This document shows positions 23,739-34,386 of a stretch of DNA of 64,000 nt, piece after piece. The notes beneath the pieces were generated by a model. That model was not told the DNA's origin. It was given only the letters and a program-made list of their open reading frames with translations, and made no database searches. Position 1 is the stretch's first letter. The number at the start of each line of letters is the position of its first letter. Source of the DNA: Nemertoderma westbladi (Eukaryota; Xenacoelomorpha; Nemertodermatida; Nemertodermatidae). Position numbers and translations under genes: made by a program. The stretch lies in assembly GCA_032718475.1 (NCBI GenBank), contig JAUCBJ010008009.1, forward strand, positions 104,472 through 168,471, read 5' to 3'.

Positions 23739-25360
23739 TAACATATGGAGTGGGTGTGTGACTATATCATTTTATATTTGTTTTTATTTTATATTTATGT
23801 ATGTATTATTATGTAATATTATTATAATCGTTTTCTTTAATTTTATTTGGTAGAATGTTATTTTAGGAATATTTAGTAAATTAGTGCAATATATTAGTGT
23901 TTATTACGTATTTAATTACTTATAATATATTTAGTGCGACGGCAAGAAATAATTATTTTTCTCTTTCCTTACTGTCCGTATTATATTATAAATGCGAGAC
24001 TATAGTAAGATGACATGTCAGTACTTCTTAAAGTACAATAAAGCCACTACTATATTTAAGTATTATTGGTAGGCAGAGTATTAGGAATGCAAAGTTCAGA
24101 TCCTCGTGTCTCGGCTAAACCAAGCTCTGGGTAGACCTTGGAAACGACTTGCCTCTTCACACTGACATTGCTTCGTGCGATATTGCTCTTCTACCTTATA
24201 ACAAATAATACATATAGTAGCGTGATGTCCCTCTAACAGTAGCGTAAATCGCAAATAAATCTGTTAAACTTTTTGACCATCTGTAATTCTAGTCGATTAA
24301 GATATCGCGGCACCCACCGATATACTTGAAAGACAAATTCTAGAATCAGTGGTTAACGTCCCCAGACAAGTTCTGGAATAAATCGGTGCCCATCCTAAAT
24401 ATTAATTTAATATTTATTAAAATCTGTAAAATTCAGATCCGTTAACAATTCTAGTCGATTAAGATATCGTAGCACTTACCGATACTCTTAAAAGACAAAT
24501 TTCATAGAATTAAGGATCCTATGTCCCCAGACCTGCTCTGGAATCAAATTGTGTCAATTTTAACATCAAATAATAAAATTCACGGGAATAAATTTAAATT
24601 CATATTCAAATGAATTTCATAAATTGTCATTTTGTGCAATTTATAACATTCCCAAAATTCCAGTAATTAATAGATCATGGGAGCGGAGATTCATATTGAG
24701 TGTACTAGAGCGCGAGAATCTCCAACATATAGTCAATAGCCGATAAAATTTATAAAATCATGCATAAAGAGGATATTGACAATTAAAGAATTACTATTAA
24801 ATAACATCCCAGATCTGTATGCATGAGAATTACCCTAATTCTACCGCTAGTTTTCCATAATGTCACCATGGCAACACCCACGCTGGAATTAGAAGCAAGT
24901 TAAAGGAACAATAAAGGCTTGCCCCATTGCGTAGCATAAGAGAATACATAGTGCACTATTAGTATCCAAGGATACATAGTAATAACGTGACATTCTGGAA
25001 GACACTGACTAACGGACAAATGGCATGCATGTGTGCGGTAAGTGATGATTGTATGGAATTTGTGCGTTTATAGGTGAATGTTACTACTAAAGTGTGTTTA
25101 CAGTAGCTAATCGCAATTGTAAAATAGCCCTAACTCTACCGAGATAACCTCAAGTGGATTCAAGTCTTTGGGACGGACAGTGGTGGGACTTGTGCCGGTT
25201 ATCGTTGTCGTGCTGTTGCTACATGTTGGCGTAAACACTGCGACAGCGGTACATCGGCGCTGAGAAACCCACTGTCCGGGGGCAAAAAGCCTAGTAGGCA
25301 GCGACGCCCGCTTGCCTAAATATTGACTCATACTAATATTAATAAACTCAGATAGCAGAT
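23739..25360 (+). other. BEL internal non-coding region with a diverged direct repeat
   Basis: AT-rich, no ORF of note on the plus strand. Two ~100-bp related blocks (about 24289-24385 and 24448-24548) share ATTCTAGTCGATTAAGATAT, GACAAATT and TGTCCCCAGAC. From about 24,900 the composition becomes more GC-rich towards the second ORF. Confidence 0.55.
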
Positions 25361-26656
25361 ATGACGGAATTAATAGAAGATGACCTTGGTATTAGAGAGC
25401 GATATACTCTACCTTTACAAGCGTTTGTGGATAGCTTGATACGCGGAGAAGCCGATCCGACTATTACGGAGGACGATGGTCGTTATATCGAACCGCCGAT
25501 GTCCCAAGAGCAACTTACGCGTGAATTGGACTATCGAAAATTAACCGCTCGCTATACGCATCGTAATGGTACGTATATGGACTTCTTAACTACCGGCCAT
25601 CCTATCGATTTACATGATACGGACGATGTAGACACCCTAAAGGGAAATGGTTCTATTTAAATATCATACCCAGCGGAGTCGTAACGATAAACCGAGAATA
25701 GATCACGAAAATTCTATTCGTAACAGACTGGGAAGCCGAACACGAACCAATATGCCTAGAATCTGAGGAGATTCAGCCTATCGCGCTCGGAACAGCGACA
25801 ACGATTACATCCTAGAATGGTATCAAGGTCCACAGTGTCTCACTGCGTACGATTATCGCCATGCCAACTATGTTTCTCGGCAACGTTGTCGGTTATGCGC
25901 ATCGAGAGACCATGTTACGCCCATGGACACAAACGTCCGCTGTTCCTATTTCCACGAACAACCGGCGATGGAAATTTATTGAGCGTATTGCAGATTTAAT
26001 AATTTGCATATTTTTGCGGTTTGCCCTCAATTTATGACTCAATGTCACCACTGTCCACTAAAGGGACACGCCAGTTTCGATTGCCCTTTTAATCGCGATT
26101 TGGAAAGCGTAGATGAAATGATCACACTACGTTACATTAGAGCTTGGGAAGCGAACGCTGATTTACATCGTGATTCGCGCCATCGCTATTATCCTGGACG
26201 CGCTTACGAAGGAATTTATGCGTTCCATCCTTATCTATTCGCTTCTGTCGAACAGAAATCACGCATATCGAGTTACAGGAAGTATATCGACGGCCTTACG
26301 AGTACCGAGCCCGCGAACGCGAGTTGGAAAGAACCATTAAACCAAGGAAGTTTCTAACTGCCTATGGTCCACCCACGGCCCTCATTCAGACCACTCGTAA
26401 AGGACCCGTAAGAGCGGCTGTCTTGAAACGAGCTCTCAAAGCCGTTAGACCCCTCTCCCCCGACGTTGATGTCAATCAACTCGGCACTTCGACTGGCGGA
26501 TACACCGACCATAATCCTATACCCTCTGATGCAATCATGTTGCACCCTTCACCCAGGAGTTATAGCCCTCCTTGTAAAGTGGCTCGCCCCAAAGAGAAAA
26601 AGACTCTGGCTAGCTTTAAAAAACTGCGTAAACGCCGTCCGCGCATGAAAGACTAA
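25361..26656 (+). pseudogene. Accessory Cys-rich ORF with a CCHC knuckle, broken, in the BEL element
   Basis: Three overlapping pieces read as one ~430-codon gene. Frame A runs from the ATG at 25361 to about 25640. Frame B runs from about 25641 to 26265 and is interrupted by TGA at 25764-25766 and 25980-25982. The frame then shifts back near 26265 and runs to the stop at 26656. Frame B is Cys/His-rich: CRLC at 25887-25898, several further Cys, and a textbook CCHC knuckle (CHHCPLKGHASFDC, 26043-26084). The C-terminus is very basic (LKKLRKRRPRMKD type ending). CpG content and codon use differ from gag, so capture from another source is plausible. I do not recognise a family. It could be a second nucleic-acid-binding protein or remains of a captured gene. 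Confidence 0.5.
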
Positions 26657-26723
26657 CTGTTTAGAGTATTTTCGTATTTGAGAAACTGTGATTTTGTATA
26701 TTTTATAGACTTAAATCCCATTT

Positions 26724-26734
26724 TCTGGGAGCGG
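26724..26734 (+). promoter_or_regulatory. Polypurine tract of the BEL-like element
   Basis: The sequence CTGGGAGCGG sits directly against the 3' LTR and is the only purine-rich run there, so it is the likely plus-strand primer site. It is short, as in many BEL elements. Confidence 0.5.
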
Positions 26735-27963
26735 TGTAAAAGCTTCTGTGGGATATAACTGGCCCCTTTTGCTTCGCAATCCAGTTTCCCCCCAGGCGCT
26801 GGAATACTCTAAAAAGGTTCTCTAACTGTATATATATTCCCCTCGCCCGCAAGGTACCGTTACAGGTGTTTTAACGGACATAAAAGTCATTCTGTTATAT
26901 ACGTGTTTTGGCGGACATGGTAAGGCAAAAAACCTGTAATGCACCAACTACCTTTCACAGCTTAGCCGTGATGATTTATATTACGACATCTAACAGCTGG
27001 TTGCTGACATGGAAACAGCCATTGGATGCATGGTTCTTTGTTTGGCTTGAGCCAATCAGAGCGATTTTTCCTGTCGACGTGTAGCTTTTCAGCCGATCAT
27101 AAGGAGAGTGTTCAGTCTTACTGTTTTTTCTTGATACTTTGTTGTTATTGCTGTCTAAGCCAGAAACACCGGCTCTAAGAACTCTAGTAAAACTGCTTAG
27201 ATTATAGAAAGTATAACTGTTACCGGCGGTGTTACCTCACTTAATTTAACTGCACTAATCATATTGTTTGTACTGCTATTTACCGTCAGTTATTAATTGT
27301 ACCTATTTGTTGATGGAAATATTGCTCTTTGGATAATACGGATAAATCACCCAAATTCCCAATTTTCTTGATACACTACAGGTTAGAGAGACCGGCTATA
27401 CATAACAATTGCGATTTATATTAATGTGGTGTGTATTGAATTCAATGTTATTTAGTAGACCCTACGTGAGTCAATTGCTACTCTCTTTATGTGTGATCAA
27501 ATATACTGACGGTCGGCAGAATAGTGTGCATGATTGTGAGTGTGATGTGACTGGTAACAAAGCATTTCCTAAAGAATGCGACTTATACTTTAATCATAAG
27601 CCTTATCGTTGCGTTTAGTATAAGTCCTAGCTCTGTTTAAATAGATAGAGCGCCACGTCCTAAAGGAACTGTTAATATTTCCCGAAAGTTAATAATATCT
27701 GTCAGAAATTACATATCAGCGATCAATCGAATAATACAGTAGGCTTACACTGCAACCTTACACTGCAATAATAAAATCTAAGCATCCGAATTCAGCCTCC
27801 CGGGTGTAGATCCATCGGGTGAATGATCGCGCATGGGCTGGCTTCGGCTAATGTTTTGTTTATTAGCATAAAATATTGTCGTATGCTAAAGGTGTGTTAA
27901 TTAACTAAAAGACATATAAATTTTGGCAGGTTAAACTGCTAAAGGTCTTCAAAAGCGCGAACA
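26735..27963 (+). repeat. 3' LTR of the BEL/Pao-like element
   Basis: 1229 bp, about 99% identical to the 5' LTR. Differences include a 5-6 bp indel in the GGCTTTTTGG/GGCTCTAAG region and a small indel just upstream of the short ORF. It is directly followed by the TTGTA duplication. Confidence 0.93.
27445..27618 (+). CDS. Small LTR-internal ORF (57 codons), 3' LTR copy
   Basis: Same length and almost the same residues as the ORF in the 5' LTR. Here an upstream in-frame Met extends the frame by 12 codons, but the MLF start is the one shared by all three LTRs. Function unknown. Confidence 0.35.
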   Translation: MLFSRPYVSQLLLSLCVIKYTDGRQNSVHDCECDVTGNKAFPKECDLYFNHKPYRCV

Positions 27964-28070
27964 TTGTAAGATAATGAACTATAAGACAGTCCTTATACAG
28001 TACAGTACTACCACTACCTACATGATTGGATTGCAATATACCACCCTTGTAATTTGAATTTCCCTCCTCC

Positions 28071-28432
28071 CTAACACGAACTTCGTGTTAGTAAGACGAA
28101 GTTCGTGTTACTAACACGAACTTCGTGTTAGTAAGTCGAAGTTTGTGTTAGTAAGACGAAGTTCGTGTTAGTAAGACGAAGTTCGTGTTAGTAAGACGAA
28201 GTTCGTGTTAGTAACATGAACTTCTTGTTAGTAAGTCGAAGTTCGTGTTAGTAAGACGAAGTTCGTGTTAGTAAGTCGAAGTTCGTGTTAGTAACACGAA
28301 CTTCTTGTTAGTAACACGAACTTCGTGTTAGTAAGACGAAGTTCGTGTTAGTAACACGAAGTTCGTGTTAGTAACACGAACTTCGTGTTAGTAAGACGAA
28401 GTTCGTGTTAGTAACACGAAGTTCGTGTTAGA
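28071..28432. repeat. 20-bp palindromic array, right arm of the IS3EU-like element
   Basis: The mirror image of the left-arm array, with about 18 units of the same 20-bp palindrome. The difference in copy number from the left arm shows array expansion or contraction after the arms formed. Confidence 0.9.
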
Positions 28433-28471
28433 ATTTTTTTTTATTTTTAATGTCCCCTTAGGGGCTCCGTA

Positions 28472-28713
28472 GATAACAGCCTGTCTTTCTCCTTCTAAGT
28501 TTATCCTTCTAAGTGCCAAAATGGGCTCCATGGTCCCACGACCTTTACGGAACCCATTCTGATTTCCACGGAGCAGTCTCTCAATGGGATCCCTGATGCG
28601 ATTTAATAGAATCCTATTGTATAGCTTTGCAGCAATCGAGATCAATGAGATTCTCCGAAAAGAACCATAGAGTGTTAGGTTGCCCTTCTTGGGAACTGGC
28701 ACCAACTTATTTG
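28472..28713 (-). pseudogene. RTE-like RT, 5' remainder of the split copy
   Basis: Continues the RT frame of the copy split at 14546: LVPVPKKGNL, FRRISLISIAAKLYNRILLNRI, and GNQNGFRKGRGTMEPILALRRI are recognisable and match the copy at 34387-38138 closely. A small rearrangement near 28490 repeats part of the sequence. It starts with the GATAAC duplication that belongs to the IS3EU-like insertion. Confidence 0.85.
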
Positions 28714-28743
28714 TTTCGTATTTATTTGTTTATTATAGTCGGT

Positions 28744-31700
28744 CCCTCCATCCCAACGTAAGTAGCAGTGGCGTAGCCGGCGGGCAAAAGTAAGCACACA
28801 AGCGCTCCGGGCTAGTTTAGCCAGTGAATTCAAACCAAGGCGGAATCGTCTTACCTTCCTAGCGATCGCAAAGCCTTTCTCAGGCCCGACCCAGCAACAA
28901 AGACGCCCAACTTTGGAGCAGAGCTGACTTCTAGGCTAAAGTTTTGCTGACTTGAGGAGCAGAGCTCACTTCAGGCAGCTGGGGTTGAAGACTCTGATTT
29001 TCTGTCCCGATGTGGCCCTTATAATTACCCGATGTGGGGTCAATATGAAGTTGATCCCTAATTATCACCTGCGCACAGTTTGACTTTCTGTGCAGAGATT
29101 TTACGTTCAAACCATGTAAAATAGTATTACTCATTATGATAGACTAATTAATAATTGGTACCTGGATGGAGTCTTGAAGGTGACTAGTCCATTATTCCCT
29201 ACTGCTATTGGGTGAGGGCAGTAGGCTGTGTACTGAGGGCCAGTGTAAGGGAAGGAATGTATTGGATGAGTACTGGACCCTGGATGGTACCCTGGATGGA
29301 TTGTGTTGGGTGGACAAGGCAGGACCTGGCACGCCCGCCACGGCTAAGGATGTCTAGGTTGGGATGATGAGTCATAATATTGGGGATAATGGATAATATT
29401 TCTGAGATGAATATTTCGGTGGGATAAGGAAGAAAGGGAATAATTGTGTTGTAATTATTTCGTTTTTAAAATCAGAATCCCGAGGAAGTGTATTTTGTAT
29501 GTTTGCCTACGGAGGCGCGAAAAATCAATTACAGGGCTGACTTACCTACAGTACACTACATTACCAGCATACAGCAAAACCATAGGCCATAAACCATACT
29601 TGATTCAATAGTCACGTCTGAAATACTTATTGTGGTGTTATTGGCATGATAAGCTTACCTTAAGTTTAACTTACCGGTGGTAACTTACCGGACAGAATAA
29701 ACAGATATCACTTAAGGTGAGTACAGAATATAGTACCACGCAATAATAAAAGAATGGTGGTACTATATTTCACGCAGCTAAATATATAACGCCATTATAG
29801 CCTAACTTTAATTCGATTTCACTGCGTATTTCAAGCCAACTTAATAATAATTATTGTATTCATGATGCATCAGCATGAATCTACTTATTAAACATGTGCA
29901 GATCGCAGACTATCTTTTGGATGGAAATCATGCTCTAGAATTAATGAGTTAATGTTCAGTAATGGGATAGAGTAAACTACTTCAAGTTAAACTGCACTAT
30001 GTATAATTAAATTAGTGCTCTATAGGCCTATATAATATATATGCTTAGCTAAATATTGGGCATAATTTATAGCTATAAAACTACAGTAAGCCTTAGTATT
30101 ATTACAAATTATACATTGTAAATGACACATGTACATTAAGTGATGCATGACTGTGCAATTGGTATATAATTGACACTATATCCCAAAGGTTCTTGGTGGT
30201 TGGTTATAAGTGACATGCTAAATGCAACCTCACCAACTCAAACCCCTAAGGGCTTTGCCTCGAGTGCTGAACATTTAATTAAATTAACTGCCGCCATCCC
30301 CTACCTCTTCCATTATCTTTGTTGCTAATGTTTACTTTGGTACATCCCAAATTTCAAGGCTGGTGTGTAATTTGACCCATTTCCCACATAGAAGTGAAAA
30401 TAACTTGTAACCCGAAATAAACCTCATCAGACAACAAACCATACCATAACCCATATCATACCTTATCTGGAAACTCAAACCCAATTACGTATTGGCTAGG
30501 CATTGATCTACAGTGCAGTAAACCGTACTATTAACTAATTAATATGCATTGAGACAATTTTAAGGAAAGAAATATGAGTTAGGTGGGATAGTTCTTTTAA
30601 TTTAGGTGTTAAGGACTGGAAAGTTTGGTAAGATCGTAGTAATGAGGCTGTACCTAATTACCGCAGTAGGATATTATTTGTTTTGCTGTCATTGTTTTCA
30701 CAACAAATGATACATACATAAAATTCTAGCCTTCTTTCGAAAAAAAACAGTTTATTGGAGAATTAAAAATAAAAATGAATTGAGGATTTGAGTCATATAA
30801 ACGTCGAATCCGTAAAATTTCCGATTTTGTTACTACCATATTTACCATAGTTACCATAGTATGGGACATTGTTGGAAATTAAACGTAGAAATTTAAACTT
30901 TGATTAATATTTAATATTCAAATTCTTACGTTATAATAAGAATAATTTTGAGATACTGATTGTTTCCAAAAATCTTTTATTATTTTTACAAATTCACAAT
31001 TTGTAAAAATTTGAGTTTTTTTCACACCAAATTTTGAATATTTTGAACACAATTTTAACAATTTCAATCATTATATATTTGAAATAAAATGGAATAACTT
31101 TAAATCTAATTAATAATCAAAATTTTGTAACATAAGATTAGAAAATTGAACTTATCGATGCCATGACAAATCTTAAAAATTTAATTAAAGTTTCGTGCTA
31201 TCCACCCTGATCCTCCTCAGTCTAACCTCTTCCAATATAATTAGAAGACCGTCAGGGCTTCTTGCTGTCAAAAACGTCTGTGTGTGTGTGTGTGTGTGTT
31301 TGTCTGTATGTATGTTTGTGCACATTGATATTGGCTTGGAAGGGTAAGAAGTGCTCTACTTCGTGGCCAACTATACAAAGAAGTATCGACTATTTGGGTT
31401 ATTAATTATTTAAGCGGGTAAAATTAAGCTCTTGCTGTATAAAAATAGCACAGGTTGATTTTAATATATTCGAGTGTTTAATATAAAGATGTATGATTAT
31501 TTATTGATTAAAAATTAAATAGTGTATAAATATGTAATATTCCCTCACGCAGCCTGAACTTTGCCTATGGTAGCGAATAGAGAAGGATATCCTCTGTATC
31601 ATAGCAACGTTGTATAATTATTATTTAACTCTAGCTAGCTGGGAAGACAGGTAGCAAAGCAAGCTGGCTGGAGTGTTGAGTGTGTCTCAGTATGGTTGGG

Positions 31701-32560
31701 GTTGGTTGTCTGTTGCGAACTGGTCATGCTCATGACATTAATTCTGCTTTCTCCAAGGTGAGAGCATGGAGGGAGAGGTTTACATATTGTTTGCGATTGA
31801 TATTTGATTGGGGGTTAGATTATCATTTAGTTTTTCGGTTTTGTTGTCTTATAGACGGTCTTCTTATAGCCAGCTAGCTGGCTTTCTAGTATTAATTTTT
31901 CATGAATACTACATGTATTTCTGTTTGACACTTGTCTGTCATTCTTGACTTGGCCATCGTCATACACTGCAAATACGTCGTCAACCAGCCAGCGGTCAAA
32001 ATAAGTCGATGGAATTAGAGGCGACATTTTTATCGCCATCTTGAGTACCTTATGTGAACTCTAAATAGAATAATCACAATTATGATTCACCATATAGATT
32101 TTATTACAACGCAATGAATGCATTCACGATCTTGGAACTTGTGAATTTGTTAGATATTCTATAAATGCGACAGTACCAGTACTTTTCAACCAATTTTTCT
32201 CAATGATGAAATTTTATTGTGTCACTGTCATTCTAATCATTACTCCATAATAAAGGTAAATGTGACGAATATACTTGATAATTATAATTGTCATTGCTAT
32301 TTTCCACAGATTACTTGTGAAATCATGACCTACTATAGATAAATCTATATATCTATAGGTCATATTATTTACATGAATAGTTATGACGTTCAAATTATCT
32401 TTATTTCATTACTAAAAAAACACTGACATCAGCACATTGCACCGACCCATTCAAACACTAACCAACTATATATTTGTTTCTCGTACTCAAGTGGTTAAAT
32501 GTGTTCGTACACTGTAGAACCAGTGTCATTTTTAATATTTCCATAGACAATTTTTATATA
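28744..32560. other. Gene-free stretch
   Basis: No supported gene. It holds a GC-richer block at about 28760-29070, a TGGATG-rich block near 29160-29300, a (TG)n microsatellite at about 31279-31302, and long AT-rich sequence. No splice-flanked exon was recognised. Confidence 0.45.
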
Positions 32561-32563
32561 AAC

Positions 32564-32586
32564 GAGGTGGAAGCCGAGACTACAAA
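32564..32586 (-). mobile_element. Short fragment of the hammerhead SINE
   Basis: Matches the tRNA-like part of the SINE at 39911-39933 over about 22 bp (GAGGTGGAAGCCGAGACTAC on the plus strand). Too short to be functional. Confidence 0.55.
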
Positions 32587-33030
32587 ATGAAAGAAAAACT
32601 AAAACTAAAAATGAGATATTTATAATCATTTGTAATGTAGATTTTTCTACAAATCTTTACCATATTGCTTGAAATTTGAAACACAACTAGTTCCACTTAC
32701 CGTCGATGACCCCATGAACCCGGAAATTTTAGATTTTGCCTTAAAATTTTTTTTATAAGCGTTTTAAAAAAGTGTCTCGTGAGCGTTTTAAAAAAGTGTC
32801 TTGTGCGAAATCGCACCCTCTGTATCGTAGCCATTCTTCACATAAGTCGTAATTTTTTAATATCATTAAAAAGCTCGCGTTGCAAGGATTCCAAATATGT
32901 AACAATATCTGAATTTCGTTGAGAAACAACTGAGATATAGGTGTTCAAAGATTGCAAGAAGTATTATTCGCTGAAGGCCATTTATTCCATTTAATAAATA
33001 CACGATATTCTGGAACATTTTGTTTAAGTA

Positions 33031-33438
<408 letters not shown>

Positions 33439-33447
33439 TAGGAGCAG

Positions 33448-33545
33448 AGGCAAGAGGGCGTAAGGACCCGCAACAGTTTTAGACGTTTATGTATCAAGGC
33501 AAGAGGGCGTAAGGACCCGCAACAGTTTTAGACGTTTATGTATCA
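33448..33545. repeat. 49-bp tandem duplication
   Basis: Two perfect or near-perfect 49-bp copies beginning AGGCAAGAGGGCGTAAGGAC, inside the inverted-repeat element. Confidence 0.85.
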
Positions 33546-34137
33546 GAAAACATTTACTTGTATTCGTTATAGAGAACACGGACTCGTATTCGTTTATTTG
33601 GTTAATTTGATCTCCATTTCTATTTAATTATTAATTAAGTGCTAAAAATTAAATAAAAGTGCTATGCAATAGATATATTGGATAGGATTACCGCTGTTGC
33701 CAGCCAACTTATAAAATAAATAGCACATTCTAGAATTTTGTGTATTTATTAAGTATAATAAATGACCTGCAGCGAACTTCCAATCTTTGAAAGCCTATAT
33801 CTCAGTTGTTTCTCAACGAAATTCAGATATTGTTCCATATTTGGAATCCTTGCAACGCAAGCTTTCGAATGATATGAATTGGCCACGATACGGAGGGGTG
33901 CGATTTCGCAAAAGACACTTTTTTAAAACGCTTATAAAAAAAATTTAAAGGCAAAATCAAAATTCCGGTTTCATAGGGTCATCGACGGTGAGTGGAACTA
34001 GTTGTGTTTCAAATTTCAAGCAATATGATAAAAATTTGTAGGAAGATCTGGGGGGGGGGGGGGTGTTATCAGAAAATGACACTATATTACGGGACATGGT
34101 GTATAATGTCACTTATTGTTTTTAGTGTGATCAAATG

Positions 34138-34180
34138 TTACTAGCTGTAGGCGGCCCGAAGGGCCGCTTGCAGCTAGTAC
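34138..34180. other. Strong isolated hairpin
   Basis: TACTAGCTGTAGGCGGCCC and GGGCCGCTTGCAGCTAGTA pair along all 19 positions as RNA (two G-U pairs) around a GAA loop. It is GC-rich in an AT-rich setting and lies 80 bp outside the inverted-repeat element. It could be the core of a tiny foldback element, a structured RNA end or a cruciform; no gene is attached. Confidence 0.6.
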
Positions 34181-34386
34181 AAATATATTATTGGTGCTAT
34201 CATTATACTATGAGTTTCACAATTTTATTTATCGACCTGCGTACTTACTCGACATATATTTTGTTTTAGAGTTACTATATATAATTTTAATGTGCAATAT
34301 AAAGCAATATATTATATTGCAATTTTCTTTGATTAAACAAATGTATGAATATATTGGTGACGTATCCATCATAGTGTCCACTGTGT

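Larger units (their letters stand above)
16117..27963 (+). mobile_element. BEL/Pao-like LTR retrotransposon, non-autonomous, young
   Basis: Two long direct repeats (16117-17349 and 26735-27963) beginning TGTAAAAGC and ending GCGCGAACA flank the element, with a 5-bp target duplication TTGTA at 16112-16116 and 27964-27968. The LTRs differ at only about ten positions over 1.23 kb, so insertion was recent. Inside are a 2.2-kb leader with a tandem duplication, a Gag-protease ORF of BEL/Pao type, and a second, broken Cys-rich ORF. No RT, RNase H or integrase core is present, so it must have moved with enzymes from a related element. I could not find a clear tRNA-type primer site next to the 5' LTR. 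A purine-rich tract, GGGAGCGG, precedes the 3' LTR. Confidence 0.88.
14547..28471 (-). mobile_element. IS3EU-like DNA transposon, foldback form, interrupted by an LTR element
   Basis: Termini are TACGGAGCCCC...GGGGCTCCGTA, flanked by a perfect 6-bp target duplication GATAAC (14541-14546 and 28472-28477) inside the RTE-like RT; the RTE copy at 34387 shows the uninterrupted site. Without the LTR element it is about 2.07 kb. Inverted arms run from 14547 to 15289 on the left and from 28471 back to 27969 and on through 16116-15796 on the right. They contain arrays of 20-bp palindromic repeats and, at their inner ends, the first ~75 codons of the transposase in both copies. The central 15290-15795 is single-copy and encodes the DDE core. 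The 6-bp duplication and TAC...GTA ends fit the IS3EU superfamily as I know it; the exact superfamily name is less certain than the structure. Confidence 0.8.
13371..28713 (-). mobile_element. RTE-like LINE fragment, host of a nested insertion
   Basis: A 5'-truncated RTE-like LINE on the minus strand occupies 13371-14546 and 28472-28713. Its middle is split by an IS3EU-like transposon. The 3' end is a (CTA)n run on the plus strand (13371-13392), i.e. the TAG repeats that end every copy of this family here. It matches the near-complete copy at 34387-38138. The 5' truncation falls at about 28713. The 9-mer ATAGTCGGT occurs at 13361-13369 and 28735-28743, a possible target duplication with about 20 bp of filler at the 5' side. 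Confidence 0.85.

Noticed and set aside
25107-25331. 74-codon minus-strand ORF in the BEL internal region
   Set aside because: Ser/Thr-rich, no motif, opposite to the element's genes; treated as chance.
30421-30445. CTCATCAG on the plus strand as a hammerhead core
   Set aside because: The complementary strand lacks the CGAAA partner and stem pairing.
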